From Lachnospiraceae bacterium (GTDB lineage: Bacteria > Bacillota_A > Clostridia > Lachnospirales > Lachnospiraceae), in contig JAFXDD010000041.1 of NCBI GenBank assembly GCA_017516285.1, positions 1-64,000 on the forward strand: a stretch of 64,000 nt of DNA, in the 5' to 3' direction. Of this stretch, positions 33,053 through 42,291 are shown piece after piece (position 1 is the first letter of the stretch; every line of letters begins with the position of its first letter). A program made the translations under genes and the position numbers. Below the pieces are notes generated by a model that did no database searches, was not told the origin of the DNA, and worked only from the letters and a program-made list of their open reading frames with translations.

Positions 33053-33823
33053 ATGGCAGCTACCACGGAAAAAGAAATTGCACAATTTAAAAGCAGACTA
33101 AAGGAGCTGGCAAGGCGCTCCTATGAGCAAAATATGTTTACCTTTACACCTATGCTGGGGCTTATGGAGCAGACTGTTTTCGGTGAAATGGAGGAAGAAC
33201 TTCGTTATGCCGGCTATACCATATTCGGTGGCCACGACCATGCAGAGCGTGTGATGATTCGTTTCGGCAAGGTGGAGGAGCTTGGATACGAGGAGGATTT
33301 TCCTATTGTGTTAATTCACATGAAGCCTCTTTTGCAAAAGTTTTCGGATGAATTTTCCCACAGAGACTTTTTAGGAGCACTTATGAATCTGGGTATCAGC
33401 AGGGATTTACTGGGAGATATCTTAGTAGGAGACAGGCAGGGATTTTTGTTTTGTCAGGCATCTATTGCGGAGTTTATCTGCGGTGAGCTTACTCAGGTAA
33501 AGCATACTCATATTTCTTGCAGCATAGCCGCAGAGCTTTGCGAATACGAGGAAAAGCCTCCGGTGGAGGAGGAGCATCTGGTGGCCAGTGAGAGGCTGGA
33601 TGGTCTGGTGGCAGAGATTTATCATTTGTCCCGCAGTCAGAGTATTACACTCTTTAGAGATAAGCGGGTTTTTGTGAATGGCAGACTGACAGAAAATAAC
33701 AGTCGTAGCTGTAAACCCGGCGAGGTAGTGAATGTTCGAGGTTTTGGTAAGTTTATTTATGATGGAATTGGATATACTACCAAAAAGGGCAAGCAGCGCG
33801 TGAAGATACGCATTTACAGATAG
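33053..33823 (+). CDS. ylmH: S4-domain RNA-binding protein, YlmH-like
   Basis: 256 residues. The C-terminal S4 domain (about 185-250; SERLDGLVAEIYHLSRSQS start) binds RNA; the N-terminal region (about 5-170) is the YlmH-specific domain. YlmH is known for binding stalled 50S subunits in ribosome quality control. In many Firmicutes it lies in the dcw cluster next to divIVA; here it follows the ClC gene with only 2 bases between. Same operon. Confidence 0.88.
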   Translation: MAATTEKEIAQFKSRLKELARRSYEQNMFTFTPMLGLMEQTVFGEMEEELRYAGYTIFGGHDHAERVMIRFGKVEELGYEEDFPIVLIHMKPLLQKFSDEFSHRDFLGALMNLGISRDLLGDILVGDRQGFLFCQASIAEFICGELTQVKHTHISCSIAAELCEYEEKPPVEEEHLVASERLDGLVAEIYHLSRSQSITLFRDKRVFVNGRLTENNSRSCKPGEVVNVRGFGKFIYDGIGYTTKKGKQRVKIRIYR

Positions 33824-33880
33824 CTTTAGGTTTAGGACGTGGCGTTTTGCAAGCCCGCAATACTACACAGAGGTTTGCAG

Positions 33881-34543
33881 ATGTATATATATTCCTTACA
33901 AGAATGGTTATTGTTTTTTTACATTTATTGTTTTTTAGGCTGGTGCTTTGAATCCACCTATGTGTCCGTAAGAAAGGGGCACTGGGTTAATCGTGGATTT
34001 ATGCGTGCACCCTTCCTTCCCTTGTATGGAAGTGGGGCTATTCTGATGCTGATAGTTGGGCGGACTTTTGCGGACAATGTGTTTTTGACCTACCTGGTTG
34101 GATTGATTGCAGCTACCCTTTTGGAGTTTTTTACAGGTCTGGGAATGGAGTGGTTTTACAAAATAAAATATTGGGATTACTCTAATCAGAGATGTAATTT
34201 CATGGGCCATATTTGTCTGACCAGCAGTATTGCATGGGGATTTTTTACGTTGCTTATGACCAGGGTGCTTCATGGACCCATTGAGGCGTTGGTATTTCGT
34301 GTGCCGGCAACTGTGATTACGGTTTTAGTCAGTGCATTGACGATATTTTTGGCTTGGGATTTTATCGTGTCTTTTAAGGCCGCAATGGAGCTGAAAGAGA
34401 TGCTTATTCAAATGGAGAAAGACAACGACAATATGCAGCTTCGTGAGGAAATTGCAGATATGTGTGAAAGCATTCAGGCGGTGCTTACTGCAAGATATGA
34501 GGTAAGAATCAGCAGTCCTCGTTTGCCTAATGTAAAAGGATAA
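33881..34543 (+). CDS. PF06541 membrane protein (putative ABC-transporter type IV / CmpB)
   Basis: 220 residues from ATG 33881 (GAGG 7 bases upstream); the longer frame has no ribosome site. Five to six membrane segments across residues 8-165 with conserved GWCFESTYVS near 17-26 and WDYS, typical of the PF06541 family, which is common but uncharacterised in Lachnospiraceae. A short charged C-terminal tail follows. No ATPase gene adjoins. Confidence 0.85.
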   Translation: MYIYSLQEWLLFFYIYCFLGWCFESTYVSVRKGHWVNRGFMRAPFLPLYGSGAILMLIVGRTFADNVFLTYLVGLIAATLLEFFTGLGMEWFYKIKYWDYSNQRCNFMGHICLTSSIAWGFFTLLMTRVLHGPIEALVFRVPATVITVLVSALTIFLAWDFIVSFKAAMELKEMLIQMEKDNDNMQLREEIADMCESIQAVLTARYEVRISSPRLPNVKG

Positions 34544-34606
34544 ATAAGAAAGATATAGCGGTCTGATAAAGATCGCTCTAAAAAATAGAAAGAGCAGGTA
34601 ATTCAA

Positions 34607-35551
34607 ATGAGAATTGGTATTGATATTGGTGGCATGTCCATCAAAATAGGTATGGTTGATGATAGTAAACAGATTGTGGCAAAAAAGGTAATTCCTACAC
34701 AATCAGATATACTATCACCGGAAGAGGTAGTACATAATATTGCAGATGCAGTGTTAGCGCTTTTAGCGGAAAATAATCTTAGTGTAGAGCAGTGCAAAAG
34801 TATCGGTATTGCCTGTCCGGGTCTGGTAGATGGCAGAACCGGTGTGGTGCTTTATTCCAACAATATTGCGTGGGAAAACGTGCCTATGCTGGACATCCTT
34901 CGTGAAAAGTTGAATGTGCCTATGTATCTTGCAAATGATGCAGATGCGGCAGCACTTGGTGAGGTTATTGCCGGTGCGGCGCAGGGCAAAGAAAATGCAA
35001 TACTTCTGACACTGGGAACCGGTGTTGGCGGCGGTGTAATTATAAACGGAAAGATTTTTGCAGGGCCTCTTCGTGGCGGCTGTGAGCTGGGTCATACAGT
35101 TATCAAACGAGACGGCAAGCAGTGTACCTGCGGTCAGAAGGGATGTCTTGAGACCTATGCTTCTGCTACAGCATTAATGGAGCAGGCAAGAGAAGCAGCC
35201 GTAAAATATCCAGAGTCCTTCATGAATGAGTTGAGTGGACACCAAGTGGATAAGATTGACGGACGTATTATTTTTGAAGCTGAGAAACGCGGTGACGAAG
35301 CTGCAAAGATGGTTGTAGACAATTACGAGGAAGATTTAAGCATTGGTATTACTAATTTTATTAATGTTTTCAGACCGGAGGTCATTATTCTGGGTGGTGG
35401 TGTGTCTGCACAGGAAGAATACCTGACGGATGCTCTGCAGCGTAAGGTAGATGCTATGGTTTACGCAGGTACCATTGGAGAAATCCCAAGAATTGTTACT
35501 TCCAAGCTCAAAAATGATGCCGGCATTATTGGTGCAGCATATTTAAGCTAG
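34607..35551 (+). CDS. glcK: ROK-family glucokinase
   Basis: 314 residues. ATP-binding DIGG near residue 7, ROK zinc motif with Cys in CTCGQKGCLE, and LGTGVGGG in the middle are all present. It phosphorylates glucose with ATP in glycolysis. Ribosome site GCAGGT about 8 bases before ATG. Terminates at a hairpin shared with the convergent symporter gene. Confidence 0.93.
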   Translation: MRIGIDIGGMSIKIGMVDDSKQIVAKKVIPTQSDILSPEEVVHNIADAVLALLAENNLSVEQCKSIGIACPGLVDGRTGVVLYSNNIAWENVPMLDILREKLNVPMYLANDADAAALGEVIAGAAQGKENAILLTLGTGVGGGVIINGKIFAGPLRGGCELGHTVIKRDGKQCTCGQKGCLETYASATALMEQAREAAVKYPESFMNELSGHQVDKIDGRIIFEAEKRGDEAAKMVVDNYEEDLSIGITNFINVFRPEVIILGGGVSAQEEYLTDALQRKVDAMVYAGTIGEIPRIVTSKLKNDAGIIGAAYLS

Positions 35552-35574
35552 TTTGTACATATTCTTACAAAATA

Positions 35575-35603
35575 AGAGGACAGTCATTACGGCCGTCCTC
35601 TTT
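35575..35603. terminator. Bidirectional terminator between glucokinase and AGCS symporter
   Basis: AGAGGAC and GTCCTCT pair around a 13-base loop, with TTT after it on the plus strand and A-rich sequence before it. Confidence 0.65.
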
Positions 35604-35614
35604 GGTGTATGTAG

Positions 35615-37000
35615 TTATTTATTTTTTCTTAATTTCATGTATTCTTCTAAGCATTTCACTGCCTGTCCTGACATAGGGAGGATAGCAATCATATTAAATA
35701 CCGTCATCAGACCTACACCGATATCGCCCAAATCCCAAACAAAGGTATAGGCTGCAAGACCACCAATAAAGAGCATAACTAGTGCCAGTATCTTGTATGC
35801 CGTTTGGGACTTCCAGTTGTCACCAAACAGATAGGCTACGTTAGAGCGTGCATAGTATAAAATGCCAAGGAAAGTGGAGAAACAGAATAACCACAGTGTA
35901 ATGGCAATAAATACGACGCCGGCATAGCCAAAGTGATAATTCATAGCTGTCTGTAATAATCCCATCCCTTCCAAGCCGCTTAATAAATCAGCAGGTGTGA
36001 GTAACATAATCATGGCCGTACAGCTGCAAATAACGATGGTATCAATAAATACACCGAAGGCCTGCAATAAACCGGATTTGGCAGGATGACTTACCTCAGC
36101 GGCAGCAGCGGCACAAGGAGCGGAGCCGCTTCCGGCTTCGTTGGAGAAAAGACCACGCTTAACACCATTCATTAATGCAGCACCAAAGCCACCGGCAGCT
36201 ACCTGTCTGAGACCAAAGGCTTCTGCAAAAATGCGGCCAAATACATCCGGAAGTAATTCCAAATTAGTAAAGATTACAAACAAAGCAATTACAAAGTAAA
36301 GTGCTGCCATAATCGGAACGATAATATCGAGCACCTTAACGGTGGTATTTTTTCTAAGTACAATGACTGCTGCCAATGCCACCAGAATAATAGTGGAAAC
36401 AATTGGCGGAATGTGGAAAGCATTGTAAAAGGCAGAGGTTACGGAATTACTGATAACCTGACTTACGCCACACCAGCAAAGCAGTCCGGACAGTGCAAAT
36501 AAAACAGCCATGACACTATAACGCTTCGCTTTGCCTTTTGTAAAGAAGTTGTGAATGTAATATGCAGGACCACCACGGTATCCGCCGTAAAGAGGATCCT
36601 TTTCTTTATGTAACTGTGCAAGGGTTGCCTCTATATAGGCGGTAGAAGAACCAATGAGGGCCGTTACCCACATCCAGAATACGGCACCGGGACCACCGGC
36701 AGAAACAGCAGCTACGACGCCTACGATATTACCCATTCCTACACGACAGGCTGTGGACACAATCAGTGCCTGCAGACCGGAAATAGCGTCTGATTTTTCA
36801 GATGACTTTTTTTCCACAGAGAGGCGAAGCATTTCCGGGAAACAACGAATAGGAAGGAACTTGGTGCGGATAGTAAAAAAGATACCCGCAGGAATTAAAA
36901 GCAGAACCAGGAGAGAAATACCAATGGAGGCACCTCCCGGCAGTGGGATGGAAAATAAATCACCCCAGAGAAAATTGTAAACAGCTTTAATAATACTCAT
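35615..37000 (-). CDS. AGCS-family alanine/glycine:cation symporter
   Basis: 461 residues from the ATG ending at 37000 (AAGAGG 9 bases upstream); an upstream in-frame extension is hydrophilic and unlikely. Ten to eleven membrane segments with the family signature around GMGNIVGVVAAVSAGGPGAVFWMW. Imports alanine or glycine with Na+ or H+. Divergent from a LysR regulator 107 bases away, its probable controller. Confidence 0.92.
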   Translation of the reverse strand: MSIIKAVYNFLWGDLFSIPLPGGASIGISLLVLLLIPAGIFFTIRTKFLPIRCFPEMLRLSVEKKSSEKSDAISGLQALIVSTACRVGMGNIVGVVAAVSAGGPGAVFWMWVTALIGSSTAYIEATLAQLHKEKDPLYGGYRGGPAYYIHNFFTKGKAKRYSVMAVLFALSGLLCWCGVSQVISNSVTSAFYNAFHIPPIVSTIILVALAAVIVLRKNTTVKVLDIIVPIMAALYFVIALFVIFTNLELLPDVFGRIFAEAFGLRQVAAGGFGAALMNGVKRGLFSNEAGSGSAPCAAAAAEVSHPAKSGLLQAFGVFIDTIVICSCTAMIMLLTPADLLSGLEGMGLLQTAMNYHFGYAGVVFIAITLWLFCFSTFLGILYYARSNVAYLFGDNWKSQTAYKILALVMLFIGGLAAYTFVWDLGDIGVGLMTVFNMIAILPMSGQAVKCLEEYMKLRKNK

Positions 37001-37107
37001 TTGTAAATACCTCTTGTAATTATTTTCTATAAGTATATAATATAAGTATACATTTGTAAAATTGATAGATTTTATAATGAGCATTTAAAATACTAATGGA
37101 GAAAAAG

Positions 37108-37995
37108 ATGGATTTCAGAGCGTTAAATACCTTTATTCAGATTGCAGAGGTGGGAAGTTTTACCAGAGCCGCAGAAAAGTTAGGCTATGCACAGCCCACT
37201 GTTTCCTTGCAAATCAAGCAATTAGAGAGTGAGCTGGGGGTACAATTGTTTGACAGAATAGGTCATACGGTAAGCCTGACAGAAGGCGGCAGAGAGGCAC
37301 TTTCCTATGCCCAGCGTATTTGTCATTTGTCACAGGAAATGGTGCAGGGGGCAAACAAGCAGTATGAGCTCGGTGGAGTGATACGTCTGGCAATGGCAGA
37401 TTCCTTGTGTACACCTTTGATAATTAAAGAATTTGCAAGATTTCGGAGGCTTTATCCAAAGATATCCCTGAAGGTGACTACGGCAGGTACAGACGAGCTG
37501 TTTCGGCTTTTAGACCACAATGAAGTGGACCTTGTTTGTACTCTGGATAATCATATTTATAACACTACATATATTATTTCAAACGAAGAGAAAATAGGAG
37601 TACATTTTGTCTCATCTGCGTCAAATCCTCTGTGTGAGCAAGGTACTGTGGATATTCATGACTTAATGACGCAGCCCTTTTTGTTAACAGAAAAGGGCAT
37701 GAGCTACAGAAGACTTTTGGACGAGTATTTGGCACGTCATTCCATGGAAATTGAGCCGGTTTTGGAAATAGGCAGTGCAGATAGTATTTGTAAGTTAGTG
37801 GAAGAGGACATGGGCATATCCTTTTTGCCGGATTACGTAACGGAGGCCAGTGTGAAGGCTGGAAGACTTGTAAGGCTTCCTGTAAAGGATATGGATGTAG
37901 AGCTTTGGAAGCAGCTCTTGTATCATCGAGACAAATGGGTATCTCTGCAAATGGAAGCGCTGATCCGTCATTTGTCGGGGATATTGTTGGGATAA
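37108..37995 (+). CDS. LysR-family regulator
   Basis: 295 residues from ATG 37108 (GGAG 7 bases before). Winged helix-turn-helix in residues 1-60 (GSFTRAAEKLGYAQPTVSLQIKQ region), then a periplasmic-binding-protein-like effector domain (about 90-290). Divergent from the AGCS symporter gene, so it likely regulates amino-acid uptake. Confidence 0.9.
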   Translation: MDFRALNTFIQIAEVGSFTRAAEKLGYAQPTVSLQIKQLESELGVQLFDRIGHTVSLTEGGREALSYAQRICHLSQEMVQGANKQYELGGVIRLAMADSLCTPLIIKEFARFRRLYPKISLKVTTAGTDELFRLLDHNEVDLVCTLDNHIYNTTYIISNEEKIGVHFVSSASNPLCEQGTVDIHDLMTQPFLLTEKGMSYRRLLDEYLARHSMEIEPVLEIGSADSICKLVEEDMGISFLPDYVTEASVKAGRLVRLPVKDMDVELWKQLLYHRDKWVSLQMEALIRHLSGILLG

Positions 37996-38000
37996 AGAGC

Positions 38001-38024
38001 GGAGCAGCCTATAAAAGCTGCTCC
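38001..38024. terminator. Hairpin at the lysR / DUF4364 convergence
   Basis: GGAGCAGC (38001-38008) and GCTGCTCC (38017-38024) form an 8-bp stem which overlaps the DUF4364 stop codon; T tracts are weak. Confidence 0.45.
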
Positions 38025-38524
38025 ATTAAGTATTGATAAATTTCCTGATTTTTACGATCCCAGTTTTCACACATCTGTTTTGCCATAGCCTCATCCGGGA
38101 CGGAAAGGGTTAAATCCACTAAAAGGGTGTCCTTGTCACGAGCAACCATGTGCACCTCGAATTCGCCGCTGGTGGATTTGTAATAGTCTGCAAGAATATT
38201 TGCTTCGCTACGCAGCTCGATTTCTTTTTCGTAAAAGTACTTAATGATATCCGTACGGATAGCCTCACTGATACGATTGCTAAAAAGCTGCAGGGTCTCA
38301 CTGCCTTCCTTGGTATTCGTCAGGCGCGTGCGGTTTCTAACCGTCTTAGAGCTGATAAGACCGGCCTCCGTAAGCTCACTGAGAGCCTGTTGCAGAGTCA
38401 GAAAGTTGGTATAGCCCTGCTCTAAAATAAATTCGCTGATTTGGGCTGTGGTCAGAGGAAAGTCCACCTTCTCCAGCATGTATAGGATAATTAATTTATA
38501 TAATGTTAATGGTTCCTGAGTCAT
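38009..38524 (-). CDS. DUF4364-family winged-helix protein
   Basis: 171 residues. The N-terminal winged-helix-like part (about 5-75; LTTAQISEFILEQGYTNFLTLQQALSEL region) suggests a transcription regulator, and the C-terminal part is alpha/beta. The family is widespread in Clostridia but has no known target. Its start overlaps the end of the upstream radical SAM gene by 29 bases, so they form an operon. Confidence 0.85.
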   Translation of the reverse strand: MTQEPLTLYKLIILYMLEKVDFPLTTAQISEFILEQGYTNFLTLQQALSELTEAGLISSKTVRNRTRLTNTKEGSETLQLFSNRISEAIRTDIIKYFYEKEIELRSEANILADYYKSTSGEFEVHMVARDKDTLLVDLTLSVPDEAMAKQMCENWDRKNQEIYQYLMEQLL

Positions 38525-39467
38525 AATAATCCCTTCCTTGATAAATTTGATGGTCTTTCAAATATTGATGCAAATGGTTGAGCACGCCACGCTTATCCAA
38601 GCTCCATAAAGGGGCTATAAGCAGGTTCGTTGGCCCGTCTCCTGTTACACGGTGCAGCACGATGTTAGGATTTAAGCGCGCAATACAGGCACCCAGCAAT
38701 TCAAAATAAGCTTCTTCAGTAAGTGCTTCAAATTTGCCGGCTTCATAGTCCTTGACCAGGTCGGTATGCTTTAGTATATGCAATAACTGCAGCTTCACAC
38801 CAAAGGGTTTTAGAGTATTCACATAATCAATGGTCTGAAGCACCATATCGGTAGTTTCCCCGGGCAGTCCCAATATGACATGTATAATAAATGGTATCTT
38901 AAGGCTGTGCAGGGCGGCAGCAGCCTCTGTAAATACAGGTAACTCATAGCCTCTGCGGATATACCGGGCAGTAGCTTCATGAATGGTCTGCAGTCCCAGC
39001 TCAATCCAGATAAATTTATCCTGATATGCTTGCTGCAGTTCCTTTAAAAGGTTAAGCACCTCAGGTCCCAGACAATCCGGCCTGGTGGCAATGGAAATGC
39101 CGATGATTTCAGGCTCCTCCAGTGCTTCGGTATAGAGTCTGCGCAGCTTTTCTACAGGACCGTATGTGTTGGTAAAGGCCTGAAAATAGGCTACAAACTT
39201 CGTGCCGACCTTTTTGGAGCCCATAAGGGAGCGTGCTGCCTGTATCTGCTCCTTCATAGAAGCGTGAACGGCCACAGCGGTAGCAAAATCCCCGCTTCCG
39301 GCTCCGGAGCAGAAAATACAGCCGCCTACGCCAAGGCTACCGTCCCTGTTTGGGCAGCTAAAACCACCGTCCAGAGCAATTTTGTAGCATTTTTCTCCAT
39401 AAGTTTCCTTAAAATATGCATTTAGTGAGTAATAAGGCTTGTCCAGCCATGTTTGTCTGTTTGTCAT
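38496..39467 (-). CDS. TIGR01212-family radical SAM protein (YhcC-like)
   Basis: 323 residues from the ATG ending at 39467 (GGGGA 6 bases upstream; 20-residue in-frame extension has no ribosome site). The family's variant iron-sulphur motif is seen near residues 30-50: CPNRDG and CIFCS. The AdoMet-binding barrel follows. Reaction unknown. Co-transcribed with the DUF4364 gene. Confidence 0.87.
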   Translation of the reverse strand: MTNRQTWLDKPYYSLNAYFKETYGEKCYKIALDGGFSCPNRDGSLGVGGCIFCSGAGSGDFATAVAVHASMKEQIQAARSLMGSKKVGTKFVAYFQAFTNTYGPVEKLRRLYTEALEEPEIIGISIATRPDCLGPEVLNLLKELQQAYQDKFIWIELGLQTIHEATARYIRRGYELPVFTEAAAALHSLKIPFIIHVILGLPGETTDMVLQTIDYVNTLKPFGVKLQLLHILKHTDLVKDYEAGKFEALTEEAYFELLGACIARLNPNIVLHRVTGDGPTNLLIAPLWSLDKRGVLNHLHQYLKDHQIYQGRDYYDSGTINII

Positions 39468-39727
39468 GTAATCCCCGGTATGAGGCAAAAAGCCTTTGTT
39501 AGTAATCCTTATTTGCTGTAACCTCATTGTAGACTATTTCGGGGAGAATGGCAAGTAAAAATGGATGTAATAATTCAGGTGTCATAGGAGAATATGTCTA
39601 AGTTGTCACATCGCAACATAACCCAAAAGTACAAATATATGCGGAGAAAATACATTGTAAATGAAAAATTACCACAATAAAATAAAGTTATTACTGTTAA
39701 TCATTAAATTTAAGGAGGAATTTAAAA

Positions 39728-39772
39728 ATGGTAGAAAATAAAATGGTTTTAAACTGGAACGGTTACAGGTAA
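39728..39772 (+). CDS. 14-codon leader ORF before the beta-mannosidase
   Basis: A tiny frame (MVENKMVLNWNGYR) with an excellent ribosome site (AAGGAGG, 9 bases before) ends 13 bases before the beta-mannosidase ATG. It might be a regulatory leader peptide or the remnant of a deleted gene. No gene of known kind is recognised. Confidence 0.35.
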   Translation: MVENKMVLNWNGYR

Positions 39773-39785
39773 GAAAGGAGGCATT

Positions 39786-42188
39786 ATGACAGAATTAACA
39801 TTAAATGGCGTCTGGCAGATGACAGGAGCAGGTTACAAGTGCTCCGATACGATTCCGGGCTCTGTATATTCTTTTTTAATGAATAACGGATTAATGGAGG
39901 ATCCATACTACAGGCAAAACGAGCTTGAAGCACAAAAACTCTTGGATCATGAATTTGTGTTTTCAAGAAGATTTAATTTTGAGCCTACCGGAGATAAGGT
40001 GCTGCTTCGTTGCGAGGGGTTAGATACGTTGTGTGATATTTATATGAATGATACACATGTAGCATATACAGAGAATATGCATCGTACTTACGAGTTTGAT
40101 GTGACACAATTACTTAGAAAGGGTGAGAATGAAATTAAAGTTCTTTGTCATCCGGTTGATCCTTACATCAAGAAAAAGCATAGTGAGCATCCGCTTCCTG
40201 CATCTGAGTGGCCCTTAGCCGGTTTTGGTCATATCAGAAAAGCATTGTGTATGATGGGATGGGACTGGGGTCCCAGACTGATAGATGCCGGCATATGGAG
40301 AAACATTAGTTTGTTGGTATTAAACAGCGCCAGAATAACAGATTTTTATATCACCCAGCGTCATGACGGTTGTAAGGTATATGTAACACCTTATGTAAAA
40401 ACTGACAGTGGGGCGGAGGTAGTTGTTTCTATAAAGACTCCTGATGGCAGCGTCCTTTACGCAGATGCAAATTGTGAAATAGAGATAGAGGATCCCGAGC
40501 TTTGGTGGCCAAACGGTATGGGAGCGCAGCCACTGTATACCATAACTGCACAAGTGATAAAGGACAGTAAGGTAGTAGACTGTAAAGAGAAGCGAATCGG
40601 TTTAAGAACCTTGAAGCTTATCAGAGAGAAAGACGTTTACGGAGAGAGCTTTTGTCACGAAGTGAATGGTATTAAATTCTTTGCAATGGGAGCTGATTAT
40701 ATACCGGAAGATAATATTTTTTCGCGTATTACGAAGGAGCGCACAGGCTGGCTTTTAAAACAGTGTCGTGATTGTAATTTTAATGCTATTCGTGTATGGG
40801 GCGGCGGATATTATCCGGATGATTATTTTTATGATATATGTGATGAGCTTGGTATCGTTGTTTTTCAGGATATGATGTTTGCATGTACTCTTATCTGGGC
40901 AGATGAAGCGTTTTTGCAGAATATTAGAGAAGAGTTTCGTGATAATTTAAAGAGAATGAGACATCATGCATGTATGGCTGTCATTAGCGGTAATAATGAA
41001 CTGGAGTCACAGGCAGTTATTGACAAAGTAGATGATCCGGAATTGCTTCAAATGTATTATGAAGTTTTTGAAGGGATGCTTCCTGAATTGATAAAGGAAT
41101 TGTGTCCGGATATTCCTTATATATCTTCGTCACCTATCACATGCGGACACTTTATAGATCCGATGAACGAGAATTACGGAGACTGCCATTATTGGGATGT
41201 ATGGCACGGAAACCTACCATTTACAGAATACCGTAACAGATATTTTCGCTACTTAAGTGAATTTGGTTTTCAGTCCTTCCCTTGTGAAAAGACTGTTAAT
41301 TCTTTCACTATAGAGGAAGACAGAAATATTTTCAGCCGCATTATGGAGATGCATCAGAGAAGTGGAGCTGCCAATGGTAAAATATTGAATTACTTGTCCC
41401 AGACTTTCCGTTATCCGAAGGAATTTGGTACATTGCTCTATACATCCCAGTTGCTTCAGGCAGAAGCAATTCGCTACGGTGTGGAGCATTTTAGACGTAA
41501 CCGCGGTAGATGCATGGGTACCCTGTATTGGCAGCTCAATGATATCTGGCCGGTAGCATCCTGGTCCAGCATTGATTATTACGGAAGGTATAAAGCGCTT
41601 CAGTATGCGGCAAAACGCTTTTTTAATCCTGTTTTAATCAGTTGCATGGAAATTGGTGAAAAGACAACACGGCCTTTCGTTTGTATGGAACCGGGATTTC
41701 CGGATTATGAGACAAAAGCACAGCTTTGTGTTACCAATGATACTTTAGAAGAAGTTTCAGGCACGGTTATATGGGCTTTACATGATTTTAGCGGAAACGT
41801 AATAAAAGAAGGTCAAACGAAGCTTACAGTTCCTGCACTTTCTGCTGTGTGGCTGGAAGAAATGGATTTCTTTAAAACGGATGTGGATACTACATACTTG
41901 AGCTATGCATATGAGGTAAATCAGGAAATCGTATCAGAAGGTACTGTTCTGTTTACTGCTCCTAAGTATTTTAATTTTGGAAATCCGAAATTAAGATATG
42001 AATTAAATGGAGATGAAATTACTGTTTATGCAGAATGCTATGCAAGGTATGTGGAAATTGATTCACCAGATTCAGACTTTATTTTAAGTGATAATTATTT
42101 TGATATGAACGCAGGGAAAAAGACTGTCAGGGTTTTAGAGGGAATACCTAAGACTATTACGCTTAGATCCGTGTATGATATCAGATAA
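39786..42188 (+). CDS. Beta-mannosidase, GH2 family
   Basis: 800 residues, full GH2 length, no signal peptide, so intracellular. Domain order: sugar-binding jelly roll (about 1-170), Ig-like (about 180-270), TIM barrel (about 275-560), then C-terminal Ig-like domains. Acid/base E405 lies in GNNE and nucleophile E492 in SEFGFQS. GWDWGP and WGGGYYP are typical of beta-mannosidases. Substrate is probably a beta-mannoside such as Man-beta-1,4-GlcNAc. Ribosome site GAAAGGAGG. It opens the glycan locus. Confidence 0.93.
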   Translation: MTELTLNGVWQMTGAGYKCSDTIPGSVYSFLMNNGLMEDPYYRQNELEAQKLLDHEFVFSRRFNFEPTGDKVLLRCEGLDTLCDIYMNDTHVAYTENMHRTYEFDVTQLLRKGENEIKVLCHPVDPYIKKKHSEHPLPASEWPLAGFGHIRKALCMMGWDWGPRLIDAGIWRNISLLVLNSARITDFYITQRHDGCKVYVTPYVKTDSGAEVVVSIKTPDGSVLYADANCEIEIEDPELWWPNGMGAQPLYTITAQVIKDSKVVDCKEKRIGLRTLKLIREKDVYGESFCHEVNGIKFFAMGADYIPEDNIFSRITKERTGWLLKQCRDCNFNAIRVWGGGYYPDDYFYDICDELGIVVFQDMMFACTLIWADEAFLQNIREEFRDNLKRMRHHACMAVISGNNELESQAVIDKVDDPELLQMYYEVFEGMLPELIKELCPDIPYISSSPITCGHFIDPMNENYGDCHYWDVWHGNLPFTEYRNRYFRYLSEFGFQSFPCEKTVNSFTIEEDRNIFSRIMEMHQRSGAANGKILNYLSQTFRYPKEFGTLLYTSQLLQAEAIRYGVEHFRRNRGRCMGTLYWQLNDIWPVASWSSIDYYGRYKALQYAAKRFFNPVLISCMEIGEKTTRPFVCMEPGFPDYETKAQLCVTNDTLEEVSGTVIWALHDFSGNVIKEGQTKLTVPALSAVWLEEMDFFKTDVDTTYLSYAYEVNQEIVSEGTVLFTAPKYFNFGNPKLRYELNGDEITVYAECYARYVEIDSPDSDFILSDNYFDMNAGKKTVRVLEGIPKTITLRSVYDIR

Positions 42189-42291
42189 AAGTTACATTGT
42201 AGTTTAGTAATATGCGAAATCTTATGGAAACAATTACCATGGAAACAGTAATCAAATTTTGGTAAAATCATATTATTGTGAGGTGCATGAG

